Of a DNA stretch of 64,000 nt, positions 22,267 to 32,187 are shown one piece after another. Source of the DNA: Prostheceraeus crozeri (lineage: Eukaryota; Platyhelminthes; Polycladida; Euryleptidae). The stretch spans positions 1,885,001 to 1,949,000 of the forward strand of contig CAJQUW010005533.1 of assembly GCA_907163375.1 (NCBI GenBank), given 5' to 3'. The notes below the pieces were generated by a model. That model ran no database searches and was not told where the DNA came from. It saw nothing but the letters and a program-made list of their open reading frames with translations. The position numbers and the translations under genes were made by a program. Every line of letters begins with the position of its first letter. The stretch's first letter is position 1.

Positions 22267-24540
22267 GTAAGTTGTATTTGATAGTTAACCTTATTATCAT
22301 AGGTAGTGTGGCTACTATGACCGCTCCAGTCACCCTGTGGAAAAGTTCTCATCTGTTCTGGGATTTGGTTCAAACCTTCAAACCCTCGTAGGATCAGATC
22401 CAAGACTTGAAATGAATCAGAACTGCATCAATTCTTGCTTAACACTCAACCCCAAGGAATGAGAGTAGGATAAATGAATCACGGCCTCATGGAAGAAAAG
22501 TGATCGCTTATTGTGCTTTCGAGTATGGAAAAGTTAATTTGTTTTTAATTTTATCTTTCTTTACACGTCTGGTGCTTTATACGTCATCATATGTCTGTTT
22601 TGTGCCTTGGTAACCATTTCCACATGTGTTGGTCGAATTGTGTCAGACCTTCTTCTAAATTCGGGGCTCGATATCGATGAAATTACTCCATAAGGTGACA
22701 TGCATTTTTCTTTAGGCGATCACTCGAACAATTCACACCGTCTGTCTTTCATTTTCCACTAACTAAGCAACTAATAACCGTGCGAAGCCAATTGAGTTGG
22801 ACTAAGTTAAGTCGGCAAATGTCGGTAGATATAACCACACGGTTAATCTATTCTGGTGGGACGGCAACATTGAATCAAACAATTCCAACTTGGTGAGAGA
22901 TTCCAGTGCATAATGACTGTTTTGCCCTTAGCTTGCTAGTATGGCGTCGCGCCTTGGGTGGGCAAGGGAAAGTAAAAAAAGTACAAAGTAGAGATTTGGC
23001 GTTAGATGGTTACCAAATGGTCCCTACCTTCTTTCTGTGTCTTTCTGGCTAATTTCGACTATCGAAAAGTGGCTTTGTAATGAGAGGATGAACTTGCATG
23101 AGTTCTTCAAAAGACAGGAACATGTGAATCAGTACATCAGTTCTATGTCGACGACATACGTGTGAGTGTTTTGAATTATAAGCACTTTGATAAAATCTAA
23201 AGTGAAATGGATCTGTCGCATTATATTGAATATCTAAAGAGGGACAACTATTGAGTCAATATAGTCACCAACACCCTTGATTTCCCGACCGTACTCCCCT
23301 GACCCAGGAATCGAACAGAAGTGCGCGATGGAGACGAGATCGCATATTCGTCATTAAGCCTTGCCGTCGGTACAAAATCAGTATGAGTGTAGGCAGAAGT
23401 CATCTGTAAGTGATATCAACAGCCTATTGTCTATTATTAAATTTATTCACATAATTTTTGTCAATCAGAGGGAGAGACAATGACAAGCGAGAAAAAGTAT
23501 CTTGGGCTAACAGTAGCAGCATTTTCAATATCTTCAAAAGTAGATGTTGTGAAGTTAATCCAAGGTCTAAAGACTTAATGCATCAAATCTTTCAGCAAGA
23601 ATATGTTTTTCGTATACATATTTGGATGTCTTTCACATGTCAAATTCTTTCCATCATTGGGATGTCTGATTGACTTGTCTTATTGTTGAAGGATGCAATT
23701 ACTTTACATCTATGTTGTCCGTCTCTCTCGTAATGCCTTCTCAGGGTTGGAGAGGCCTGTATAATAGCTTATTGGATTAAGCCGTTCTGTCCCCATTATG
23801 TGGTATAGGTTAGATTTTTGGGGCCGAATCCTTGCTGTTGGCAACCACATGATTCCTAACTGATGAATTTTCTTCAAGGAATTTCCATTAGAATACTTGC
23901 TTTACTTTGTATCCTTCATTTTCCGGGAATGTCGCATTTTTTTAATGTGTCATGTTCTCGTGTAATTGAGTCAATCATAAAGCCAATAACACTGTTCGAT
24001 GTGTGTATTTTTCAGAAAGTCGTTTAAAAACTTAAAAATGAGTCATTTCAGATTTGTCCAACTTGCCTTTTTGCCTTCACATCGATGATCAATGTGATGC
24101 AGTCTCTTCAACACGTTGATGCTTGAAAATGCATGTGTAGCAGTTAGCTGTCATCTCAAGTCAAGGTCAATTGTCATTGCATTTTTGATTAGTTTGTCAT
24201 TTCTATCTTCATCATCTGATAGTTGCTGATTTGTTGAATGAATGATTGAAGTTCAGTTAGATTAATACTCGTTGCTCACAGTTTGGTTTGGTAATGCCGA
24301 GAAGACATCAAAATTATATTTATTTAAGCTAATTTTGTGTGATCTTTACGAATCTTCTTTGAAACGTAATGAATTCCGATGATAATCATTTCAAATATAT
24401 GGCAATCGATCTAAGGACTTAAATTTGTCCTCAAACCACGAAAGCTATGAGTCCTTCAGTAAGACGTTCGAACAGAATCAATGTGAGATACCGAAGAATG
24501 ACCGGAGAGTGAAAATGTCAAAAATTAATGAATTGCATAC
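22267..24540 (+). other. Start of the 15.7-kb acetyl-CoA synthetase intron
   Basis: Begins with the donor GTAAGT. No coding frame beyond the first 120 bp of read-through. One tRNA-like patch (see 23262-23372) is the only structured feature recognised before the TA microsatellite. Confidence 0.6.
23262..23372 (-). repeat. Possible tRNA-derived SINE
   Basis: Read on the - strand there is a TGTTCGATTCCTGGG block, close to the RNA polymerase III B box (GGTTCGANTCC), preceded by a stem GCGAT...ATCGC where a tRNA anticodon arm would be, and followed by a tail that ends in AAGGGTGTTGGTGACTATAT. The putative anticodon loop is 9 rather than 7 nt and no convincing A box was seen, so this is at best a SINE relic. 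Confidence 0.3.
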
Positions 24541-24572
24541 TGATATATGATATATATATATATATATATATA
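24541..24572. repeat. TA microsatellite, target of the mariner
   Basis: A TA run interrupted only near its start. It continues on the far side of the mariner at 31165, so the mariner inserted within it. Confidence 0.85.
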
Positions 24573-24723
24573 CAGGGTGTCCGTAAATTCGCTTGACTTT
24601 TAAATTGAATATCTACATGAGAAAGCAATGAACTTTTTTATCACAAGCCATGTTATATTGCGCAACATAAAGGGGAATTTACGAATCTAACAGTAAGAAG
24701 CCAATATTTGGTGATTAAAATGT

Positions 24724-25440
24724 TCAAATCAAGTGTTCGAAATGATTGCCATCGCAATCAATCACTGCAGTCAATCGCCGAATAATATCGAAAACACCAG
24801 CGGCAAGTTCTTCGCGTGTGACTTCATTGCAGACATCAGTGATCTTCTCACTCAACTGGTCCAGGCTTTGTGGCTTACCATGATGGTATATCTTCGCTTT
24901 CATCCATCCCCAGAACCAAAAGTCGAGAGGATTCAAATCAGGTGAACGTGGAGGCCACTCTCGGTCACATCCTCGACTTATCACGCGATCACCAAATGTC
25001 TGGATGAGGAAGTTTCGTACCTTTGTTGCAAAGTGGGGTGGGCACCCTCTTGCATAAACATACAGGAGGACAATTTGCGCAAGTTGATGACGCACGTGCT
25101 CCTTAAGCATCTGGAGATAGGAATCAGCTGTCACTTAGTTGGAGAAGAAAAAAGGTCGTAGTCCAAACTTAGCAGAAAATCCCATCCAGACACATAACTT
25201 AGGTGAATGAAGGGATTTTGAGATGCATGTTGATGGCTTAACATCTGACCAGATACGGTAATTGTGCGTGTTAACGATCCCATCGAGTGAAAAATACGCC
25301 TCGTCAGACCAGACAATGTCATCGATTACATTCTGATTGTCGAGAAGCCAACTCGCACTGAACTATCTCTTATCCGAGTCTGAAGATCCATTGTTAATAA
25401 TTGAAGCTGGGACATTCCCATAACGACGTCTAAATGTTTC
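24724..25440 (-). pseudogene. Mariner transposase relic
   Basis: Reads DDIVWSDEAYFSLDG around 25310, LCVWMGFSAKFG around 25170, PPHFATKVRNFL, then WPPRSPDLNPLDFWFWGW around 24925, and ends GNHFEHLI. The first and third catalytic Asp regions are visible; the second (QQDGAPPH in relatives) reads YVYARGCPPH, so its Asp is lost. A stop near 25136 and a frame change separate the halves. The enzyme is dead. Confidence 0.8.
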
Positions 25441-26314
25441 ATAATTTTAATAAACTTATAGTTAATAAAGGTGGTGCGTCCACCCTTAAGAGGACAGGTG
25501 GTGCGTTCCCACCGGCAGACATTAAACGTTCAAGGCGCGTCAAACTTTTGACTATCCTAGGACTACATTTTAGAGCCAAACTTGACGAGATCGGTGTGGA
25601 GGACCTTCCCACTAGTCCATTTTTCAATCAGCGCTTCTAAAGCGGGGCTGGACCTTACCCCTAATGGTCCTTTGACTTGTGATCCTCGACAAATGCATGA
25701 ATGCATGAAGGTCTTTAAGCACAAAGACTTGACGGATCTGATTGCGTGCCGGGCGGACCTTCCCGGGGGTCCATAACATAGCGCTATACGGGCTGGACTT
25801 CACCCTTAAGTGTACGAGATCGTACAAGGCCGCTTAGCAAGTGATCTCCTTGGTCAAAGTTTCAGGCTCGATTGATTAGGAACTTATATATAAATAGACA
25901 CTTAGTAATCACCATGTCAACCCCATGGAGACCAGTAACTGACACAGTCCATTCATCACACTAGGGCAGTTAGCGATAAAAAAACAAAACAAAACAAAAC
26001 GTTAAAACAAATAAAACAATAGCCAGTCGTCAGCAGGTACCCGCCTGGTCGCGTTTCGGCCCCTCTACCTGAACGCTCAAGCCCAGGCGGGCGGGGCCCC
26101 GCATAAACTTATATGCGGCTGGCATTCTAAAATCAATACAGTAATGATATGTGTAATAATAAGTAATACTGATAGTAATAGTAAAAACAAAAACAAAACA
26201 ACCGCAAAAGACGGATACAACCAAAACAAACTAAAATATATGTGTGAAATACTGAAATGGTATAACCAATAAAAAAATGCTAAGAAAACAAACAAACAGT
26301 GTTAATTTTATTGT

Positions 26315-28014
26315 TTAAAATGCGCTCTGCGATGTCAGCTGCCTGGCTGAGAAATATCCAAACTTGATTAGAAAATTGTTATGACCGGTTAGCATTTTCT
26401 CAGTACATGCCTTCATTTTAGACTTACAATATCCTCTGCTGCTCATCACAAAAAGTGTCATATTAATTCGTTTAATTAGATCTTCAAGATGCAAGCAGAT
26501 GCGACAATAACGTAAAACCTGGCCGGCAAATACATTAATTCCCATGTTATAAGGTATTGCACTGTCTGGAAATGTCAACAGAACAACAGGGAAATCAAAA
26601 TCTTCCACTTTATGATATATTGAGGTTCGAAGACCGTCACTACTAGATTGGAGTCTCACATCGAGGTAAACAACGGCTTTGTCATTGACTCCGTTTCTAT
26701 CTGCAAGAAGCTCCACTGGGTAAATTTTTGGAATTAAGGTATTGAAATGCTTGTAATTTATTACGCATATATCGTCTATATATCTCGAAGTGTTTGACAA
26801 TAATTTAGCTAGTCCAAACTTTTTATTTTTAACCAATTGTTTCATAAAAGCAAATTCGCAATTTAACAGAAACAAGTCGGCAAGTAAAGGACTGCAATTC
26901 CCTCCCATTGGTACTCCTCGAATTTGTCTGAACACATAACCGGAAAAAGAAATGTAGACTTCAGACACTATAAAATCAATAGCCTTCTTAAAAGAGTCCA
27001 CGTCATAACAAGAATACCCCTTATATTTGATTTTGGAGAAAAAAACGACTTCTCATATCCTACACACAAGTATCTACGATTAGTGGAATTGAATGTGAGA
27101 TCAAAGATGGAAAAAATATTATTCTTGATAGCACCTTGATCTAAGTTTGTATAAAGAGTAGAGAAGTCAAAAACTTGCATAGAGTGGACGTTCACGTTAG
27201 AAATATTCCTCAAAAAATCTTGAGTCGAGGCTACGCTCCAAAAATAAGAATAACCAGTATTACTCCTGATTGACTCACAGTATCTATGGAAATTTTCTCT
27301 TATCACTTTCAGACCTTTGTTGATATTCACCGATAACTTTTTAGTTGTACAATTTCTGGCTCCGGCAATGAATCTAAACTTATAAGGATTTTTATGCAAT
27401 TTTGGAATCCAGAAAAGTTTTGGTAGTTTAAGGTCCTTGTCACTAACATTAATATTAAAGTTTGATTTCAGATCTTTAACGTGTCTAGTAAGGACTTCCT
27501 TTTCAGAAATAAGCTCAGGTTGATAAGTTGCATTGCCTACTGCAGTGGAAGAATCTATGTCAAAACCAAGCTCGTCCATCAGGATTTTGAGATAGAACTT
27601 TTTACATATGAAACTAAAGTTGTTGGATGCTTTATCGACAGGAACGACTGTCAAGTTTTTATGGAGATCTTGCAACTCCTTATCAACACAAACGCTGCTG
27701 CCATTATCTTTCCTACCCAACTTCTTACAACGAAAGATGCGGTGCTTTACTAACATCATGACCCTGTTTTTCCAAATAGAGAAGTCATCAACTTTTAAGT
27801 GAAGGCGACTGGACACATGAGATATATGATTATCTATGGAATCGCTGATCTCTTTTTGAATGGATTTCCATGATGTTGACCTAGACAATCTGTGTTTAGT
27901 GCCATACGCAAATATAGCTCTGAGACCTGGATCATTTATTATATCTAAATTACCGGTGCGTTTTGTCTTCGGTAGAGCTATCATTCTTGTTTCTATATAA
28001 TTTACTATGAACAT
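26315..28014 (-). pseudogene. Penelope-like reverse transcriptase
   Basis: The upstream part has LTVVPVDKASNNF, KLPKLFWIPKLHKNP, RFIAGARNCTTKKLS and VFDFSTLYTNLD (the first catalytic Asp box). The downstream part has RGVPMGGNCSPLLADLFL and TSRYIDDICVIN (the YIDD catalytic box of this class), followed by VVYLDVRLQ. These are the diagnostic boxes of Penelope-type RTs, which are related to telomerase. The coding sequence is interrupted within the RT and is not expected to make a whole enzyme. Confidence 0.85.
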
Positions 28015-28585
28015 ATGTTGTCAAAACGAAAGATAGGTCATTCGACTGATCAAGAAGCCTAGAATACATAATTTTAAGCATGCTATCACTAATCGATTTC
28101 AAGCAATTATAGAAATTTCTTATTTTGTTGCTCTTCATCAACTCTTGAAGCTCCTTGAGAATATCCTCACAACTATTAGATGGAGGATATTTCTTTCTAC
28201 CCGACTTCCTAAGGCCATGGCTTCTCTTACGTCTGCTAATAGGAGAACTAAAAAATGAAAATGAATTTTCAGTGTTCTGAGAGGCGCAACCTCCGCCTAA
28301 CACTCTGTCATTCAAACCTAAAGGATGCAAGGTGTTCAGCGTTCTTATATGAAAATCTTCCTTACTGTTAAGCTCGAAGGCAATTTCTGTATCAGATTTA
28401 TTACGAACATCGACAAATTCAATAATTTGTATACTTACATCATCCCAACTGTGATTAGAACTATTAAAATGATTACTCAAATACGTATTGAGATGATTCT
28501 TTTGAACAGACTGTCGATGCCCATTAAGTCTACAATGTAATGGCTGTTTTGTCTGTCCAACATACTGGACCCCACATGATTGACA
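27950..28585 (-). pseudogene. GIY-YIG nuclease and linker of the Penelope-like element
   Basis: Reads CQSCGVQYVGQTKQPLHCRL and NGHRQSV just inside the LINE insertion, then SNHFNSSNHSWDDVSIQIIE and RTLNTLHPLGLNDRVLGGG, the body and end of a GIY-YIG nuclease, and then a Ser/Arg/Lys-rich linker leading to the RT. The nuclease nicks target DNA to prime copying. The beginning of the domain lies across the LINE at 29955-30192. Confidence 0.8.
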
Positions 28586-29886
28586 ATGATTTTCAACCAG
28601 CGAACATTTTTGCCCATCCCCTTACTTCCATAATCAACATCTCGTTGCAGAACGCAGTCTTCCCTTCATGTTGGAAACTGGCCAATATCACACCGCTTCC
28701 CAAAAATAAATCCGAGTATAGGCCCATATCTATTCTCCCATTTCCCAGCAAAATCCTGGAGAAAGTTGTTCGGGATAAGGTTCTCTTGCCTTCTCTCCGT
28801 CGCGATTTGGATGCTCGACAATTTGGCTTTATACCCAAGCGTTTTGGTGGGTGCACCAATGCTTTGCTATCGGTTCGTTTGAGCATTCTCCAGCATATTT
28901 CTCAGAGTCCTTCCAAGCACTGCTGCCTTTTAGCTGTGGATTTCAAGAAGGCATTTGATTCCATTAGCCACTCTACTCTCCTAGAAACTTTAGTGCACAG
29001 ATTTGACTGCAGTCCCCAGGTTGTTTCCATTATTTCCAGCTTCCTGTTGAATCGTTTTCAACGTGTTTCTTCCAATGGGTACATTGCTCCTTGGAAAGCC
29101 ATCCCGAGTGGTGTTCCGCAAGGTTCCGTTCTTGGTCCTCTCCTTTTTGCCCTACTAGTTGACGACTTTCCCGAATTGCCTGATACCAAAGTAGTCATGT
29201 ACGCTGATGACATTTCTCTCATTCAATTTAGAGATAATAATGACCCTTCCGATTTCCAGTCTGTTGTGGATGTTGTTGCTGCTTGGGCTTCTGATAAGAA
29301 ACTGGTCATTAACGTTCAGAAAACGCATTTTATGGTTTTGTCCCGTTCGATCATGACGTATTGTCCCACATCGATTTCCATCAACAATTGTGATATTCCT
29401 CTTACTGATAGTGTAAATATTCTGGGTGTTGTGTTTTCCTCGGATCTCACTTGGGATCACTTTTTTCCTGCTTTGTACAGAAAATGCTGTAGGAGCCTTG
29501 CTCTTGTAAAGAAGTTGAAAAATAATTGTAACCACTCATCTCTGGTTTGGGACGCCTATTGTAGCCTCGTTTTTTGTCACATGACCTACTGCTGGCCAGT
29601 AATTTGTGATCTCCCTCAAAAATATTTCGCCAAACTTGAGCAATTGGACCGTTTGGCGAGACAATGGGCCAATCGGGTCAACCAGCCTAGCCTACGAACA
29701 CGGTTGGACAAAACATGCTGCAACCTGATGAGTAAGATTGTGAAAAACGTGAACATTCATCCCATTTCCCAATTTTTCGTTGTAAGAAACAATCCCCGCC
29801 TCAGACACTGTCGTTCCCTCCTACCGCTAAAGCGAAAGTCCAAATTGTATTCCAACTCATTTGTCAAATTTTCCACTCTGTCTTGA
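28586..29886 (+). CDS. LINE reverse transcriptase, uninterrupted
   Basis: About 433 codons open from the truncation point to the stop at 29886. RT boxes: WKLANITPLPK, EYRPISILPFPSKILEK, ARQFGFIPKRF, LLAVDFKKAFDSI, SGVPQGSVLGPLLFALLVDD, VVMYADDISLI (the catalytic pair), and a C-terminal region ending SNSFVKFSTLS. It looks like the CR1/L2/Jockey group. The open frame extends further upstream to an ATG at 28540, but those 15 codons are antisense Penelope-like sequence and not part of the LINE. The absence of stops suggests a recent insertion. Confidence 0.88.
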
Positions 29887-29954
29887 ATTCGTCGCGTTGT
29901 TTGTCAACCTTCATGTACCGCTCTTTGTACTGATGGAAATAAAGCATTATTATT
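28586..29954 (+). mobile_element. 5'-truncated LINE inserted in the Penelope-like element
   Basis: Flanked by ATTGACA at 28579-28585 and 29955-29961, a 7-bp target duplication. The 3' end is AATAAAGCATTATTATT, a polyadenylation-like signal followed by a short ATT repeat, as in CR1/L2-type LINEs. The host element's GIY-YIG frame resumes at the base where the LINE ends. Only RT and the C-terminal part remain. Confidence 0.9.
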
Positions 29955-30192
29955 ATTGACATGTGATCAAATATATTACACGTACATGTCTACTCTTACA
30001 CGAGAAACTACTAGGATAATTTAAAACGAACCGTCTGCCGGTACTAAAACTCTTAAAAGTAGTATTAGTGTCAAGAGATTTACAACATAGGCATCTTTTG
30101 CTGCCACAGACATCAACACTACTGACGCATGTGGAGGGCGCTATCCACTCCTTCGCATTAACGTCATACACTTTAGCTTGCATTATATCCAT
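29955..30192 (-). pseudogene. N-terminal finger of the Penelope-like element
   Basis: Reads CGSKRCLCCKSLDTNTTFKS, then SCKSRHVRVIYLITCQ, the Cys finger and first strand (VIYLITC) that precede the YVGQT motif in N-terminal GIY-YIG Penelope-like elements. It is separated from the rest only by the LINE. The open frame to 30192 begins at an ATG at 30190-30192 that may be the true start or an internal one. Confidence 0.75.
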
Positions 30193-30467
30193 ATTTCAAA
30201 TGCCAGGACCCCATACTAAGCAAGGAATCCTTTCAGAGGTTGGACTTTAGATCCTTGCTATCTAATTGGTACTTAGACCTAACACAACTACCGATGTCAT
30301 TAATAAACCGCTATAAGAATGTGAGGCTTTCGCCTGCCAGCAGAGGTCCAGTAGCGGGGTCATAAACCACCAGCATCTGCAGACTTACTGTGTTAGCAAT
30401 TGAAGCTGGGACATTCCCATAACGACGTCTAAATGTTTCATAATTTTAATAAACTTATAGTTAATAA

Positions 30468-30569
30468 GACTTAAGGTTTGCCCTTAAGAGGACAGGTGGT
30501 GCGTTCCCACCGGCAGACATTAAACGTTCAAGGCGCGTCAAACTTTTGACTATCCTAGGACTACATTTT
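30468..30569 (-). mobile_element. Short tail copy of the same Penelope-like family
   Basis: The 89 bp at 30481-30569 repeat 25483-25571, the tail of the large Penelope-like element, apparently without change. The fragment sits between GTTAATAA (30460-30467) and GTTAATAA (30570-30577), an 8-bp duplication. It looks like an earlier, severely 5'-truncated insertion next to which the large element later landed. Confidence 0.65.
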
Positions 30570-31161
30570 GTTAATAAGATAGGCAGCGATCGTGCCACTT
30601 CACATTGAGATTTCGAACATAGCATGAGGAAACACTATGATACAGACTTAAACTATTGGTTGACACACGCGTCTTTGTCATTGGTTAGCGAAAACATCAC
30701 GTCATAGATATGTGATACGGCAATTCTATGCCATGAAAGCTGATTAATTTGACGTTCTCAATTGAAGATGATACGATATGAATCAATCAATGACTAAGCA
30801 TGTCGTCATGGCTGGTGATGAAAGCTTTATAGAATTGAATAGGGGAAAATTTTGAGCTATGGCCCTAGGTAAGGTTAATTGACATAATTAACAGCACAGC
30901 CAATTGACTTTAATATTTATTGAAACTGAAATGAATTCACCAAAGCTTAAGAACTATGATTGCACATATAATATTCATTACAAAAATGACTACATGCAGA
31001 ATGTAAAATTTAAGCAGTTAAATAATCGAATATTCATTTCTTATTGCTAGATTCGTAAATTCCCCTTCATGTTGCGTAATATAGCAGGGTTTCTGACGTA
31101 AACGTTTATTGTTTACTCATGTAGATATTCAATTTAAAAGTCAAGCGACTTTACGGACACC

Positions 31162-31164
<3 letters not shown>

Positions 31165-31214
<50 letters not shown>

Positions 31215-31215
31215 T
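31165..31215. repeat. TA microsatellite
   Basis: About 40 bp of TA followed by a short CACA patch. The left side is continuous with the run at 24541-24572 across the mariner. A Penelope-like fragment starts immediately to the right. Confidence 0.85.
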
Positions 31216-31220
31216 ACGTT

Positions 31221-31815
31221 GTGACGACATATAACAAAAATAATCCGAATATTTATAATGAAGTAATCGCTCCTACTATAGGGGCTTTAAGATTAATGGA
31301 TTCCTTTAAGAACAGTCGAATTATAAAAGCATACAAACAACCTAAAAACTTGTATAGAATATTAAACAGAAATAACAAAGAAATCATAAACGGTATAACG
31401 AAGTGTGGTGAACCCAGATGTAGTTGTTGTAATTGTTTGGTTGTGGGAGAGAGTGTTGATTTTAAAGTAGAAAACGTTTTAAGAACTTTCAATATTAAAT
31501 CGAATCTTAACTGCCTTTCATGCAATGTAATTTACGCTCTTTTTTGCAAAGGTTGTCATCAGTTTTATATCGGCCAAACTGTTGGAATGTTTAGGACGAG
31601 AATAACGATTCATAGGTAACATATATTACATCCGCATTATGCCATCCTAAACGTAAGCAAGCACATAGCATCTTGTGCTAGTGAGCATGAGGTAAATTTT
31701 ATTGCCGCACCGATATATCAATTGCCTCCTCAATGCAGTAAATACCACAGAGAGAAAAAAGAAGAGTTTTTCATTTCTATGCTTAAACCTCCACTGAATA
31801 AGAATGAACATTAAA
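31221..31815 (+). pseudogene. Penelope-like fragment: Cys finger and GIY-YIG
   Basis: Reads ALRLMDSFKNSRIIKAYKQP, a finger CGEPRCSCCNC, CNVIYALFCKGCHQFYIGQT (GIY-YIG core), then HPHYAILNVSKHIASC, and ends KEEFFISMLKPPLNKNEH with a stop at 31813-31815. This is a complete finger-nuclease module that ends without RT, so the fragment is either a nuclease C-terminal end or an isolated module. It is interrupted once. It is a different family from the large element at 25469. Confidence 0.7.
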
Positions 31816-31863
31816 ATATCCATGCATATTTTGTATTATGTTGTTTGATTCAAATATAATTTC

Positions 31864-31910
31864 ATTCCCTTTGACAAGCTCTGAGAGTGAGCAGAAACGC
31901 GTCAGGGAAT
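31864..31910 (+). ncRNA. Decayed type I hammerhead ribozyme
   Basis: Stem I is ATTCCCT (31864-31870) with AGGGAAT (31904-31910). Between them: TTGACAA in the place of the CUGANGA core, stem II GCTC/GAGC with loop TGAGAGT, then AGAAAC, a tiny stem III and the cleavage triplet GTC just before the stem I 3' strand. The order and spacing are those of the minimal hammerheads known from Penelope-like elements. The core differs from CTGACGA by one C-to-T and one G-to-A change, and an extra A precedes GAAA, so it is probably inactive. Confidence 0.6.
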
Positions 31911-31939
31911 AAGATTTCTCAGTTTTCCTTGGAACCTTT

Positions 31940-31945
31940 TTTGGA

Positions 31946-31982
<37 letters not shown>
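31940..31982. repeat. TA microsatellite between two Penelope-like tails
   Basis: About 36 bp of TA. The + strand fragment (31221-31815) ends to its left and the - strand element (32188-33208) ends to its right, tail to tail. Confidence 0.85.
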
Positions 31983-31985
<3 letters not shown>

Positions 31986-32030
31986 TGATGTTCAAAAGAC
32001 TATTTCATAACTAACAGTACTATTGGTTTC

Positions 32031-32062
32031 ACGAATCAACGATCATCAGATGTACAAATTGT
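32031..32062 (-). ncRNA. Possible hammerhead core at a Penelope-like tail
   Basis: On the - strand: CTGATGA, a 12-nt segment, then GAAAC and a GTA that could be the cleavage triplet. It lies about 50 bp from the TA tract, the position of the hammerhead in the neighbouring fragment. No convincing outer stem could be paired, so this is weak. Confidence 0.3.
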
Positions 32063-32187
32063 GATTTCACATTCTACAAAAAAGGCACTTTAAAATTCAA
32101 AGTTAGATGCATAGGGCTATAAAGACAGGAAATTTAGGTTAGAAAATATCATAGGATCATAGATTGATTTAAGTCGAGTGGGCATAG

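Larger units (their letters stand above)
25469..30397 (-). mobile_element. Penelope-like element, N-terminal GIY-YIG type
   Basis: Reading on the - strand: a cysteine-rich finger (CGSKRCLCC) and GIY-YIG nuclease at the N-terminus, then RT, then a structured noncoding tail. This order (nuclease before RT) is that of Naiad-type Penelope-like elements; most others have it after the RT. The element is interrupted by the LINE at 28586-29954. It is flanked by a 70-bp duplication of mariner sequence (25399-25468 and 30398-30467), identical as far as compared. The coding part has a few breaks. The tail (25469-26310) holds several hairpins and GGACCTT-type repeats. Confidence 0.8.
24573..31164 (-). 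mobile_element. Mariner-type transposon containing nested retroelements
   Basis: Inverted ends CAGGGTGTCCGTAAATTCGC (24573) and the complement ending at 31164 pair for about 45 bp, with small differences, through TTTAAATTGAATATCTACATG. TA flanks both ends inside the microsatellite. Removing the nested Penelope-like element leaves about 1.5 kb, a normal mariner size. The transposase is broken (24724-25440). The right 590 bp (30570-31160) should hold the transposase N-terminus but no such frame is visible. Confidence 0.85.

Noticed and set aside
22047-22403. 118-codon - strand frame over the acetyl-CoA synthetase exon
   Set aside because: Pure antisense shadow of a confident exon.
28540-28585. 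ATG and 15 codons ahead of the LINE RT
   Set aside because: These bases are the antisense of the Penelope-like GIY-YIG domain; the LINE begins after the ATTGACA duplication.
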